NCBI GenBank assembly: GCA_019090455.1
Contig: JAHRWA010000020.1
Coordinates: 113,384 to 177,383, forward strand
Reading direction: 5' to 3'
DNA: 64,000 nt
Source: Pseudomonadales bacterium
Lineage (GTDB): Bacteria; Pseudomonadota; Gammaproteobacteria; Pseudomonadales; DC-out160
This document shows, piece after piece, positions 18,201 to 25,874 of the stretch. The notes beneath the pieces were generated by a model. The model saw only the letters and a program-made list of their open reading frames with translations. It did not search any database and had not been told where the DNA came from. The position numbers and the translations under genes were made by a program. Position 1 is the first letter of the stretch. Each line of letters begins with the position of its first letter.

Positions 18201-21166
18201 TGCCCTAGCTTTTTTATTTTTTGTGTCAATGCTGCGCCAATAGTAAAATGAACATCCCCCCCTAACCCTGATCTTTCCGGAGGCCGTATTTTTTGTGTCG
18301 GAAGTTCTAGATCTGAGACACCCGTCAACTGCTGACGCCAATATTCCACCTCTTTCTCTAATACAGATTCATCTAAGATAGTTCGCTGCCAATGCGCGTA
18401 ATCTTTATATTGTATTTCCGGCTTCTTCAGTTTGACGTTTTCATGAGTCAACAAGCTTCGATAAATCACATCCAACTCGTTAACAAATATTCCCATGGAC
18501 CAACCATCAGATACGATATGATGGGCTGTGATTAACAGCACGTGGCAGTCGCCTCCTAATTGGGAAAGCCGTATTAATCGAGCCCGTAATAAAGGACCTG
18601 CTTCTAAATCAAATGGGCGAGCTAGCTCCACAGTCGCTAACCCCTGTATCGCTGCTACTTTAGCTTGCTCTCCTAGCGTGCTCAGATCTTCAAAAGGAAT
18701 ATTAAAGGGTACCGAGTCATTAACGACTTGGTGGGGTACGCCACCGACGGAAAGAAACACACTTCTTAATATTTCGTGACGGGCAATAATCTCCTCAAAA
18801 GATTGGACGAGACACTCTTTACGCAATGTCCCTTCAATTTCCATTGCGAACATCAAGTTATAAACACTGTTATGCGGAGCGACTTGTTCCAAAAACCAGA
18901 TGCGTTGCTGCGCATATGACAAGGGAATATGAGGCCTCTGAATACTGGTAGGAATGTCTTCGCAAGCTTGTGCACCTGTCATTATTTGATCCATAACTTG
19001 AATCGTCAAATCTCGAACACTAGCAACATCAATCAGATCATGAACCTGAAGTTCCACACCATACCGTTCACGTAATCGGCTCGCCAATTGTGCCACTAGG
19101 ATCGAATCAAACCCCAACCCAACTAATGCACTCTCTTCTGTCACGGCACTTTGCGAAATAGAAATCACTGAGGCTATATGTTGCGACAAATAACCCATCA
19201 GTTGTGATACTCGATCAGCAACTGCCAAGCTTTCAAAGGCATTTCTATCGAAAGGCAGTGGAGACAGTAGGACACGTTGTTCATTGTTCTCTTTCGTGTT
19301 TTGATGACCCTTATTGACATTGCGCAGCTTGTTTTCATTAAAGCTTTCGCGTTTGATTTCCTGTAGTAACTTTAATGTCCCATCCTGATACGCTTTCTTA
19401 TTGGCTCGTCGTTGTATTTTTCCACTCGTTGTTTTTAGTACTCGTCCCGGCTGTAGAAAACACAATGAGTGCAATTGTATTTCATGTTTTTCCGCAATGC
19501 CTTTTCGTACCTGATAAACGATGTCGTCTTTAGTCAGCAGCTTTTCCAAATCTCGCCAATAGCGTCTCTCCAACTCTTGCACAACAACCAACTTTTCCTC
19601 ACCCTCCACGTCGATGGTGAATGCGGCTCCGGCATCCAACTTGAGTGCTTTATGAGCTTTTTGTACCGTGTGCTCCACATCTTGAGGATAATGATTTCGA
19701 CCACGAATAATCATCAGGTCTTTTTCGCGGCCAGTGATAAAGAGGCTACCCTCTAACAAACTACCTAAGTCGCCAGTACGCAAATAAGGTCCATTTTTAC
19801 TCAACTGACCATCCGGATCACGAAGGTAGGCTTGAAATATTTCTTTGGTTTCCTTCGGTTTTTCCCAGTAACCCTTCGCCACATGTGAACCGCGAACCCA
19901 AACCTCCCCCACTGCACCATCGGGCAAACGCTGCTCACTGTGCACATCCACGATCATCACTTGGCCATCCAATTGGGGTTGACCATTCCCCACAAGATCA
20001 GTGACTGCCGCTTCGGCAATTTCAGTTTTAGTCGCAGCAACCACGTGATCGCTCTGTAGATGCTTCATCGATATTTGCTTAGTGACCAATTGTCTATCAG
20101 CGTTTTCTTCGCAGAGACCGGCCCCGGTTACAAAAAGTGTCGCCTCTGCTAAACCATAACCAAAACAGAACGCCTCGCGCCGAAACCCAACATCAGCAAA
20201 CCGTTCGCTAAATGCATCTAGCGTGCTCTTGCGTACGGTTTCAGCCCCTGACAGCGCCCACTTCCAGCCAGACAAATCGAGCCCCGCTTTTTGCTCATCC
20301 GTAATTTGTTTAATACATAATTCGAAAGCGAAATTGGGTGCAACTCCGCAAACTTTTTTGTTCTTAGAAATGGCTTGTAACCAGCGCACGGGTTTTTGCA
20401 AAAATGTAGCGGGTGACATCAGCACTGCGGATCCGCCAAGAAGAATTGGAAGCAAGGCCGCTCCGATTAAACCCAGATCATGAAACAGGGGCAACCAACT
20501 GACGATAACCGTATCACTATCAAAATGAAAAGCCTCAGTCATCATCGCTTGGTTTTGCAGAATATTTCGATGGCTAACCATGACACCTTTCGGTGTATCA
20601 GTAGAGCCCGAGGTGTATTGTAGGAATGCTAAGGTTTCACCATTAATGCTAGCCTTGTCAGCATTCAACCCAAGATAGGGATATCCCGCCGCCTCTTCCG
20701 CTACAACGGTGTCACTAGACAACCATTTGATACTCTGAGCTGAGCTAGAACCCTCTCGATTTAACAGTGGTTCTACCGCGCTCAATAAAGCAGAGGTTCC
20801 TAATATGATTCGTGGTTGGCAATCATCAATAATCGCTTGCAAACGTTCTAAATTTTGGTTTTTCCTTGGAGGATAAGCGGGAACGCAGACAACACCGGCA
20901 TAGAGACAACCCAAAAATGCGACAAGAAAGTCGGAACCGGAAGGATAGAGCATGAGCGCTCTTTGGCCGTAAGCATCCATATCGGTAAGCCGAACTGCAA
21001 CGGCCTTTGCCATTTGATCCAATTCGGCGTAGGTAATAGACCGAGGCTGATGGTGGTCATCCAATAAAAAGGTATAAACAACCCTGTCAGGACTTATTTT
21101 TGCCCGCGCTTGCAACAGATCAACTAGGGTCTGTACATTTAGATCTGATTTCGCGCTGACATACAT
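12218..21166 (-). CDS. NRPS first subunit: fatty acyl-AMP ligase, ACP and two C-A-PCP modules
   Basis: 2982 aa. It should activate a fatty acid, load it on its own carrier domain and start a lipopeptide. Domains by approximate residue: fatty acyl-AMP ligase 1-600 (YTSGSTDTPKG ~182, LPLFHDLGLIGA ~222, TSGKIQR near the end), ACP with GLGFDSI ~684, C (starter position; HHIVSDGWSMG ~880), A1 ~1234-1700, PCP LGGHSLLATQ ~1776, C ~1842-2290 (HHIVSDGWSMG ~1981), A2 ~2317-2830, and PCP VGGNSLLATQ ~2915. The acidic tail (IEGLEDEEPI) is typical of a subunit docking end. A2 pocket residues D-F-W-N-I-G-M-V-H are the canonical threonine code. A1 reads D-L-W-N-M-S-L-V-Y, which I cannot assign safely. There is no E domain here. 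ATG 21166 has AAGGA about 12 nt upstream. The second NRPS follows after 39 bp, very likely co-transcribed. Confidence 0.96.
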   Translation of the reverse strand: MYVSAKSDLNVQTLVDLLQARAKISPDRVVYTFLLDDHHQPRSITYAELDQMAKAVAVRLTDMDAYGQRALMLYPSGSDFLVAFLGCLYAGVVCVPAYPPRKNQNLERLQAIIDDCQPRIILGTSALLSAVEPLLNREGSSSAQSIKWLSSDTVVAEEAAGYPYLGLNADKASINGETLAFLQYTSGSTDTPKGVMVSHRNILQNQAMMTEAFHFDSDTVIVSWLPLFHDLGLIGAALLPILLGGSAVLMSPATFLQKPVRWLQAISKNKKVCGVAPNFAFELCIKQITDEQKAGLDLSGWKWALSGAETVRKSTLDAFSERFADVGFRREAFCFGYGLAEATLFVTGAGLCEENADRQLVTKQISMKHLQSDHVVAATKTEIAEAAVTDLVGNGQPQLDGQVMIVDVHSEQRLPDGAVGEVWVRGSHVAKGYWEKPKETKEIFQAYLRDPDGQLSKNGPYLRTGDLGSLLEGSLFITGREKDLMIIRGRNHYPQDVEHTVQKAHKALKLDAGAAFTIDVEGEEKLVVVQELERRYWRDLEKLLTKDDIVYQVRKGIAEKHEIQLHSLCFLQPGRVLKTTSGKIQRRANKKAYQDGTLKLLQEIKRESFNENKLRNVNKGHQNTKENNEQRVLLSPLPFDRNAFESLAVADRVSQLMGYLSQHIASVISISQSAVTEESALVGLGFDSILVAQLASRLRERYGVELQVHDLIDVASVRDLTIQVMDQIMTGAQACEDIPTSIQRPHIPLSYAQQRIWFLEQVAPHNSVYNLMFAMEIEGTLRKECLVQSFEEIIARHEILRSVFLSVGGVPHQVVNDSVPFNIPFEDLSTLGEQAKVAAIQGLATVELARPFDLEAGPLLRARLIRLSQLGGDCHVLLITAHHIVSDGWSMGIFVNELDVIYRSLLTHENVKLKKPEIQYKDYAHWQRTILDESVLEKEVEYWRQQLTGVSDLELPTQKIRPPERSGLGGDVHFTIGAALTQKIKKLGQEQGATLFMVLLASFKVLLHRYSGSNDICVGSPIAGRTRAELENLIGFFVNTLALRTHCEGDASYIELLQQVRDTSLAAYAHQNVPFERLVDELVGRRDMSYTPLFQVMFAMQNTPVIRSNESAGTSGLLGNGPLNNAPLDKRVPVKDELSFRPVDIHTHTAKFDLSLSVEERGDELKAIFEYSADLFDEEYVTRLASHWENILESLLSDPQQSISQLNMLGDDERHHLISELNDNVGNYPRNVCLHQLFEQQVAKSPEAIAVIYEDEQWTYSAINAKANQIARHLRELGVNNESLVAISVDRNIDMIVGLLSILKVGAAYVPLDPEYPKERVAYMLEDSLAPVVICHHHLKNSLPKTKILCLDRNTSLWEGNDISNLGLQIDSTQLCYVMYTSGSTGKPKGVAVEHRNVASLVQWAHTAYHPQDLSGVLFSTSICFDLSVWELFVTLTGGGTVIMADSALSLPTIPSRDQVTLMNTVPSAMVSLMDDEAIPHSVKIMNSGGEAISPAIVDRLYSLGHIEKVYDLYGPTEAAVYSMRELRKANAPASIGRPIMNTATYIVDQAGQLVPKGIPGELYLGGWGVARGYRNRDDLTAEKFITNPFVLKDQKHPEGYDRIYRTGDNARYLEDGRLEYLGRMDHQVKIRGFRIELGEVEHALNRCSEVSTSLVVVSEDESGEKNLIAYWIPNKQANHVLSTTTDTVSDSDLRASIREMLPEYMMPVAFIALEKFPLTPNGKIDRKQLPKPEVIAQDQMKYVAPETPLEIGLASIWRNVLKCDVIGRHNDFFKLGGHSLLATQVVSRIRDRFQVELLVRDIFRAPTIAALAELIDTMDTDGRSVFPSIEKADRNLPIPLSSAQQRLWFLDKLESGSSSFKIGTAYNIAGAIKLTGELNVTVLRSAFTELVKRHEALRTNVKLQEGQVVQVIGLAEPSYLDIIDLTHINDPEQSWRVKALMIDEATRAFDIEISQNAKRTRLLRTRLLKLSDHQYVVLVTMHHIVSDGWSMGLLLDEVVELYDAKLMGRLPQLPDLPIQYADYAVWQQSLLSSGALDQQTAYWREQLQNVPVLMLPTDRSRPPVQSSHGSRVEFKIDKTVTSALTTLSQQHGVTLFMTLLAGFKLLLQRYSQQDDFCVGTPIANRTRAELEPLMGCFVNTLALRTQFHRTMTVQDLLLQVRNVTLAAYAHQDLPFEVLVDELDVARDLSRSPLIQVMFTLQNTPQDYQVQLKGLGAELLPNAAQSAKFDLSLNLTEVDDGFVGEWEYSSDLFERSTIESMISHFQQLLSNMTQDVTQRIDDVRMLSEIEETSYTRIFEDDVDSDRKAETKAGTMDKTLHQLFEQQVDHNPTSIALTWQKQQLTYQDLNNRSNQLAHYLVEQGIGSDCLVGICVDRSVEMIVALLAVLKAGAAYLPIDTSNPTARISTILEDGLKGQKTALVISHDAAIDRCLAKDEHSDTGTDFDILNLDIQKGLIEEQPTTNLSQVMANTQANSHITDQNKRAYVIYTSGTTGTPKGVVISHGNATRLFSATEGLYSFADTDVWTLFHSLAFDFSVWEIWGALLHGGRLVIVPYATSRSPDAFYDLLVAEEVTVLNQTPSSFSQLIKVDADLNGQAGLQESGTQETQTLPNLRHVIFGGEALDFAALQEWQRRHSLTQPQLTNMYGITETTVHVTSHRIQDRDLLSKASFIGQAIDDLQVILLDSCMRPVPVGVPGEIYVGGAGVASGYLHRPELSAKRFIDNPYQPGTQLYKTGDLARWTKGHQGSPSVVAIQASQAIQETPILEYLGRTDDQVKIRGYRIELGEIESTISQQPTVRENVVIVREDKPGDKRLVAYITQAEEIDLPSLRIALGASLPQYMIPSAFVLLDSLPVTSNGKIDKGALLKPTDNRDSSIEYVEPRNQTEQEIVALWCHVLDLQKVGVRDNFFDVGGNSLLATQLVSRIRDEFDVELALSILFEQPTIEYIALQIVEAEVDELDDAELAALLTQIEGLEDEEPI
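17779..17823. repeat. 15-bp tandem repeat, 3 copies, inside NRPS
   Basis: Three copies of a 15-bp unit (TATCTAACGGGGCAT, TATTTAACGGGCCAT, TGCCTAACAGACCAG) encode in frame LLGNGPLNNAPLDK. This lies in a variable linker of the first condensation domain. Confidence 0.87.
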
Positions 21167-21846
21167 TACAAGAAGTTTTCCTTTTTATTTTTCTTATTTA
21201 TTCATCAGCTTTATTAACACACCACGGTATCAACACGACACTATAGAGGTCCCGAATAAACTCAAAGAATATGAACTAATTAAAGAATATGAATTAATAA
21301 TAGTGCATGGGCAGCCAATCATACCTTTTAGCTTTTTTGTCATCGACACCACAATCTACCAACAATAATTAAGCTAAAGTTCGATTACAATTCAGTGCTG
21401 TTTAAATGGCCTAGGTTGACAAATTAGCCAGTGTGACATCTTCTTTAACGGACCAATATAGTAAATAGATAGCCTTATCTGGCACAACTTAACCGATCTT
21501 TGGATGTATAACCAGCTAGATACGCGATCAATTTATTCAAAAAAACAGCAGTGCGAAAAAAGAGGGGAGTATGATATTTGCTTTACCAATAAACGCCTAT
21601 TTCGCCTGTTTTTATAGTGACTAATTTTCAAATTCAGACAAACTTTTATCCTAATATTGAGAGAGATATTATTAAGCCCATTAAAAGTTCTTCATAAACC
21701 TCAAGAACTTGACCCCTCAATGCGGTTCTCAATCGATGTTCTTTTCGAATAGATGAACTTAACACAAAAGATCTTTCATAAATGACACAAGCCACTTATA
21801 GTTCTGTCCATAGTTTATTCTATGTCTAATACAGTAAGGCCAACAA
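21167..21846. promoter_or_regulatory. Divergent 680-bp intergenic region between NRPS and TolC-type channel
   Basis: A+T-rich, with no credible ORF. It must hold the NRPS promoter (leftward) and the TolC promoter (rightward). AAGG at 21836-21839 is the ribosome binding site of the TolC gene. AAGGA about 12 nt before the NRPS ATG is its likely one. An 18-bp duplication lies at 21264-21299. I cannot place -35/-10 boxes or a quorum-sensing operator with confidence. Confidence 0.6.
21264..21299. repeat. 18-bp tandem duplication upstream of NRPS
   Basis: Two adjacent 18-bp copies, AAAGAATATGAACTAATT and AAAGAATATGAATTAATA, about 100 bp upstream of the NRPS start codon. They may be just another of the short duplications seen across the window, or a paired regulator site. 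Confidence 0.75.
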
Positions 21847-23586
21847 ATGGGATACCCAATGCATAATAAAAGCCCTAACTCCTTCCTTCTTCGCTCTCTA
21901 ATTTGCTACTTTTTGATAGCACTGAGCTTAAGTAGCGCCAATCTTGCCTTAGCAGAAAATCTCCTAGAAACCTATGAACAAGCATCAAGAAACGATCCCG
22001 CATGGTTGGCCAGCCAAGACTCACTTGCTGCGAATAAAAAGTTTAAGCAAATAGGGCTATCTGGATTGCTGCCTCGTATCATGGGTAGTGTTAGCTACCG
22101 ACGTATTGATAGCAATTCATCAGGCATACCCTCAGGAATCAATGAAGACTTTGGCCAATTCTTAGGGTCTGCCGCTTGTATTACTGGGGAGCTCGGTCAG
22201 GATATAGAAAGTGATCTTACTGATTGTCTTGTAGACCTTCAAAATATTGAAGCGTCGCTCAACTTCTACCAGTGTACTCAAGATAATCAAGGGGATATGA
22301 CTCAGTGTTTTTTTACAACAACAGAAAATCAAAGCGCCGCAACAACAACGACAACTTCAATCAGCTTAACGCAATCAATAATGAATGTCGGAAAGTGGTT
22401 TGATTACCGTAAATCACTCAATCAAGTCGCAAAATCTTTAAGCGAATTCGAGTCCGCACGGCAAGATCTGGTTCTGAAAGTGGCAGAAATCTATTTTAAT
22501 GACCTTAAAGCTAAGGAAGAAATTAAATTCGCTCAATTAGAAGAACAAGCTATTGAGTACCAATTGAGTGTCAGTCAGAAAAGATTTAAGCGAGGCATCG
22601 GTTCGAGCTTAGAAGTTTACGAAGCTCAGTCTGTATTCGATATCAACCAAGCCAGCAAACTGCTGGTGGAATCCATTAGTGAAAATGCACACGATGATTT
22701 AAAGCAATTAACGAGAAATTATCACATTCAGGCTGACCCGCTTCCCGCTGACATTCCCATTGAGCCTCCAGTACCCAATAGAGTCGAAACGTGGGTCACC
22801 ATAAGCAAAAATAATAGTAGTGATTTACGAGCGGCAGAGTTTGCCGCCCTTATTGCCAAACAAGATTACAGAAAGAAAAAAGCGGCACGTGCCCCCACTT
22901 TGGACCTTGGACTCAGTTATTCACAGCTGGATAATAACCAACCCTCTTTTGTCACCGCAGATGGAAAGACCACCACCACGTCCATAGGGCTGACTCTAAA
23001 TGTCCCCATTTATACTGGCGGCTTGACCTCAGCAGTTGAGAGCCAAGCAAAACATCGTCAGCGAGAAGCCGAGCGACGGCTGGAACAAACTCAACAAGAG
23101 GTCACGGGCAATACCCGCAAGTTATTCCGCCAAGTGAAGTCTGCTGTTCTACGGGTCAAAGCGAATAATGTCGCTATTATTTCCAGCAACCAAACTCTCA
23201 AGGCCACCGAACGCGGTTACAAACGAGGAATCAGAACAGTAGCCGAATTACTGCAGGCGCAAAGGGATGTTTTCCGCGCGAAGAAAGATTATGCCAGTGC
23301 GCGCTACGATTACATTTTAGATACGCTGCGGTTGAAGCGTATATCGGGCATGTTATCTGAACAGGACCTCGATGTACTGAATACCTGGCTAGAGGTAATA
23401 GAAATCAATGAAGACGGCAGCGTCAGTGCCTCAAGCTTAAACCCCAACCTACCTGCCTCAGAAGCCATGGAAAACGAACTGCGGGAAGAGCGGGAAAATC
23501 AAAGACAGAAAAGACGACTACAAAGAAAGCCAAAGCCAAAGAGCTTGTATGAAGCACTCAAAAAATGGGGAACTAAAAAAGAATAA
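21847..23586 (+). CDS. TolC-family outer membrane efflux/secretion channel
   Basis: 579 aa. A trimeric outer membrane exit duct for tripartite efflux pumps or type I secretion. The signal peptide covers about residues 1-36 (hydrophobic core then ANLALA|EN). The mature start (LLETYEQASRNDPAWLAS) is classic for TolC, and two outer-membrane-efflux repeats follow; the second contains LNVPIYTGGLTSAVESQA and YKRGIRTVAELLQAQRDVF. An insertion of about 60 residues near 100-160 carries four cysteines (C111, C127, C143, C154), which is unusual for the family. The C-terminal tail is Lys/Arg-rich. AAGG lies 7 nt before ATG 21847; a second in-frame ATG is at codon 5. The gene is divergent from the NRPS pair, so export of the lipopeptide is possible, but no inner-membrane pump or adaptor is adjacent. 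It could equally be the cell's general TolC. Confidence 0.93.
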   Translation: MGYPMHNKSPNSFLLRSLICYFLIALSLSSANLALAENLLETYEQASRNDPAWLASQDSLAANKKFKQIGLSGLLPRIMGSVSYRRIDSNSSGIPSGINEDFGQFLGSAACITGELGQDIESDLTDCLVDLQNIEASLNFYQCTQDNQGDMTQCFFTTTENQSAATTTTTSISLTQSIMNVGKWFDYRKSLNQVAKSLSEFESARQDLVLKVAEIYFNDLKAKEEIKFAQLEEQAIEYQLSVSQKRFKRGIGSSLEVYEAQSVFDINQASKLLVESISENAHDDLKQLTRNYHIQADPLPADIPIEPPVPNRVETWVTISKNNSSDLRAAEFAALIAKQDYRKKKAARAPTLDLGLSYSQLDNNQPSFVTADGKTTTTSIGLTLNVPIYTGGLTSAVESQAKHRQREAERRLEQTQQEVTGNTRKLFRQVKSAVLRVKANNVAIISSNQTLKATERGYKRGIRTVAELLQAQRDVFRAKKDYASARYDYILDTLRLKRISGMLSEQDLDVLNTWLEVIEINEDGSVSASSLNPNLPASEAMENELREERENQRQKRRLQRKPKPKSLYEALKKWGTKKE

Positions 23587-23680
23587 GGCATTAACGAAAA
23601 CCGCCGCCATTTGCGACTAATGGTGGCTAGATCTATAAATCATGAACTAGAACTATCAATCACCTAAATACGTGAGCCGT

Positions 23681-24337
23681 TTAGTCATCAAATATAACTT
23701 GAACGTGATTGAGGTAACTCGTTCTCACTGTCTGGTCGAGTGAACCAACAAAGAATTTTTTTCCTTTGAGTTCCATTTCCGTTTCAACCAATTGTAGATT
23801 ACCCTCTGGCAGCCTGGCAAAAACGGCTACACCCAAGAGCGCTTCGACTTTAAATGTTGGCAAGGGGGTAAATACCTGCACATTGATAATTTTGATTTGC
23901 TCTAGGATTTGGTGATTTTTACAATATTGAATCTCACCTTCTAGTTTAGGCATTACATTTCTGGCAACCGGCATATCTAATACCGGTTTAAAGGAATAAC
24001 GAATAGTCTCTTCATTCTCACCCAACAACTTGAGACTTCCTGGTCGAATCATAGTTTTTGGATTCGGCATACTCTTAATGGTGAGGCCCGTTTCACCTCC
24101 CTTCCTGGATTTTGCTTTTTTTGTCTTAAACGTCTTTAACTCAGCTCTGCGGGGGGATCTGCCGTTGACGGAAAATAGCGTGTATTGCTCCTCTATAAGT
24201 TTAGAGGGATCAAAATGCACTTCCGTTTCTTGTTGCTGATCATGAGTAATAATAGTGTAGGCCCACTTTGGGTTTTTAAGCCTATCTAGCTCATCGCATG
24301 CGGCGAGCAAATGTTCTGGCAGTGTCTCGTTACTCAT
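23681..24337 (-). CDS. Conserved hypothetical protein, 218 aa
   Basis: Not recognised. Soluble-looking, with no signal peptide or membrane segment. The N-terminus is acidic (MSNETLPEHLLAACDELD) and the middle is basic (KTFKTKKAKSRKGG, residues ~68-81). The second half is alternating hydrophobic/polar and probably beta-rich (IINVQVFTPLPTFKVEALLG; VQVIFDD at the end). It is the last gene of a leftward series and converges with the TolC gene. An imperfect hairpin (GCCGCCATT/AATGGTGGC, about 23614-23638) lies between them without a T-tract. Confidence 0.7.
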   Translation of the reverse strand: MSNETLPEHLLAACDELDRLKNPKWAYTIITHDQQQETEVHFDPSKLIEEQYTLFSVNGRSPRRAELKTFKTKKAKSRKGGETGLTIKSMPNPKTMIRPGSLKLLGENEETIRYSFKPVLDMPVARNVMPKLEGEIQYCKNHQILEQIKIINVQVFTPLPTFKVEALLGVAVFARLPEGNLQLVETEMELKGKKFFVGSLDQTVRTSYLNHVQVIFDD

Positions 24338-24476
24338 CCCTTAAAATCTCTTCTCACCCGCTGACAATCGGTGGATAGTACATGAGATATAGCGGAAACG
24401 GAAAAGAGATTTTGGCAAGACGATAGCTTAAAATTATGGAGTATCTAACCCCGCTATTAGGTATCCAGGCTCTTTT

Positions 24477-25841
24477 TTAAGTATTCAACAACGAGACACT
24501 ACTTAACTCCTCACTTGAGGGGAACTCTTTGACCTCCCAACGTGCGGGATAACTCTCTATTTTGTGAAAGTATTTTTCTAAGTGGGCCTTACAATCTTTC
24601 CAGGTCGCTGTGGCGATCGCGTTAAACTGGCCGTCCTGTCCTGCTTGGCAAAATACGATTTCTTCTGACTCGGGCAGCCAACTCGTAATCCCTTCTGACC
24701 AAACACAGTAAGAGCTATACCTGACATCCGACAAATTTGCCGTGGCACCTTTATTCGAATTATCATCTTTATCCGAATCAGCTAATTCACTGACATCGTC
24801 TTCTCCCCGTTCTTTCACGGTGTAGGAAGCCACAAAAATATCGATATTTTCGGAATTGAATATTTTTTCTAATAGTTGTTTCTGGAATTTGTACTCTAAC
24901 GCAATGGAGTAATACTCGGCACGTTTTGCCAACCCATAGGCGGGATGCTCAGGTGGAGGGCAAAAAACCTCGACGCCTGCATCGCGAATAACGTAGGGCT
25001 GGCCCGTCAGTGGATGCGCTGTTTGACTCAATACCATCTCGCTAGTAACCACGACTCTTTCTAAGGCCTCAACATCCTCAGAGCCCACCACCAACAAATG
25101 GTCCCTCGATGGAATAAAGACAACGGTTTCACCAATTACCTCTAACTCTCGTAGTTTATCCACCAGCAATATTCGAGAGGAATCGTAACCATCCTGCCAC
25201 GGTGATTGCCATACACCCTCTGCAATTTGCAAATAAGGTGCATCACTTTTTTTCCACAAATTAGCAATGGCGAAACTTCGCACTTCCTCTAATTCAACAC
25301 CCCATAACTTAAAATCACTGGCATTCGAAATGCGAGAAAAACCGTTATCATCAACCAGAAACTCGAGTACCAAGTTACCGCCAAGCACACTTATCTCACC
25401 TAACGTTTCTTCATCTTCAGACTTCCCTTCAAGCTTTTGTTGCAATTGACGGGATTCCAATCCTGCTCGGGTTCTAATCCCTAGCAATAAATGACTCGCT
25501 ACGGTGTTAAATTCATTTTCAAGATCAACATCAAACTCTTCAAAACTAGACTTAATCCAATCGCGAATACATGCTTCACGTTTGTGACCATCGAGTAATT
25601 TCAAATCAGAAAAAATCGCCGAGATGGGCATGCGACTATCATGCGCATTATAATTGATTTGAAGGGCCTTTTTATCGATGAGATAGCGAGTATCCGCTGA
25701 AGGGTATATCGTGCTAATTTCTCGAATGAGGTTTTCTGCAAATTGCTCTATGGTCGATTCGGGTACACCTAAAATATCAGTCTTAATAGCGACAGGGGCT
25801 TCGGAAAAGACTTTCGAGAATATTCTTTTAAACAGTGCCAT
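24477..25841 (-). CDS. DUF1444 (YtpQ)-like protein of unknown function
   Basis: 454 aa, with no signal peptide or transmembrane segment. Residues ~190-260 (AIANLWKK, DGYDSSRILLVDKL, DHLLVVGSED) resemble the signature of Bacillus YtpQ/DUF1444 (NDGYDASRIL region). The protein is longer than YtpQ, with extra N- and C-terminal parts. An acidic low-complexity segment (ADSDKDDNSNKG, ~352-363) looks like a linker. It is 33 bp downstream of the DUF2971 gene on the same strand, so they may be co-transcribed. No biochemical function is known for the family. The family match is from memory and moderate. Confidence 0.7.
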   Translation of the reverse strand: MALFKRIFSKVFSEAPVAIKTDILGVPESTIEQFAENLIREISTIYPSADTRYLIDKKALQINYNAHDSRMPISAIFSDLKLLDGHKREACIRDWIKSSFEEFDVDLENEFNTVASHLLLGIRTRAGLESRQLQQKLEGKSEDEETLGEISVLGGNLVLEFLVDDNGFSRISNASDFKLWGVELEEVRSFAIANLWKKSDAPYLQIAEGVWQSPWQDGYDSSRILLVDKLRELEVIGETVVFIPSRDHLLVVGSEDVEALERVVVTSEMVLSQTAHPLTGQPYVIRDAGVEVFCPPPEHPAYGLAKRAEYYSIALEYKFQKQLLEKIFNSENIDIFVASYTVKERGEDDVSELADSDKDDNSNKGATANLSDVRYSSYCVWSEGITSWLPESEEIVFCQAGQDGQFNAIATATWKDCKAHLEKYFHKIESYPARWEVKEFPSSEELSSVSLLNT

Positions 25842-25874
25842 TCTATGTTTTCCGCACTAATGGAGACAGGTAAG

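Noticed and set aside
12358..20483. Many ORFs of 60-100 codons antisense to the NRPS genes
   Set aside because: They are shadows of the long NRPS frames, without ribosome binding sites or domain-like composition.
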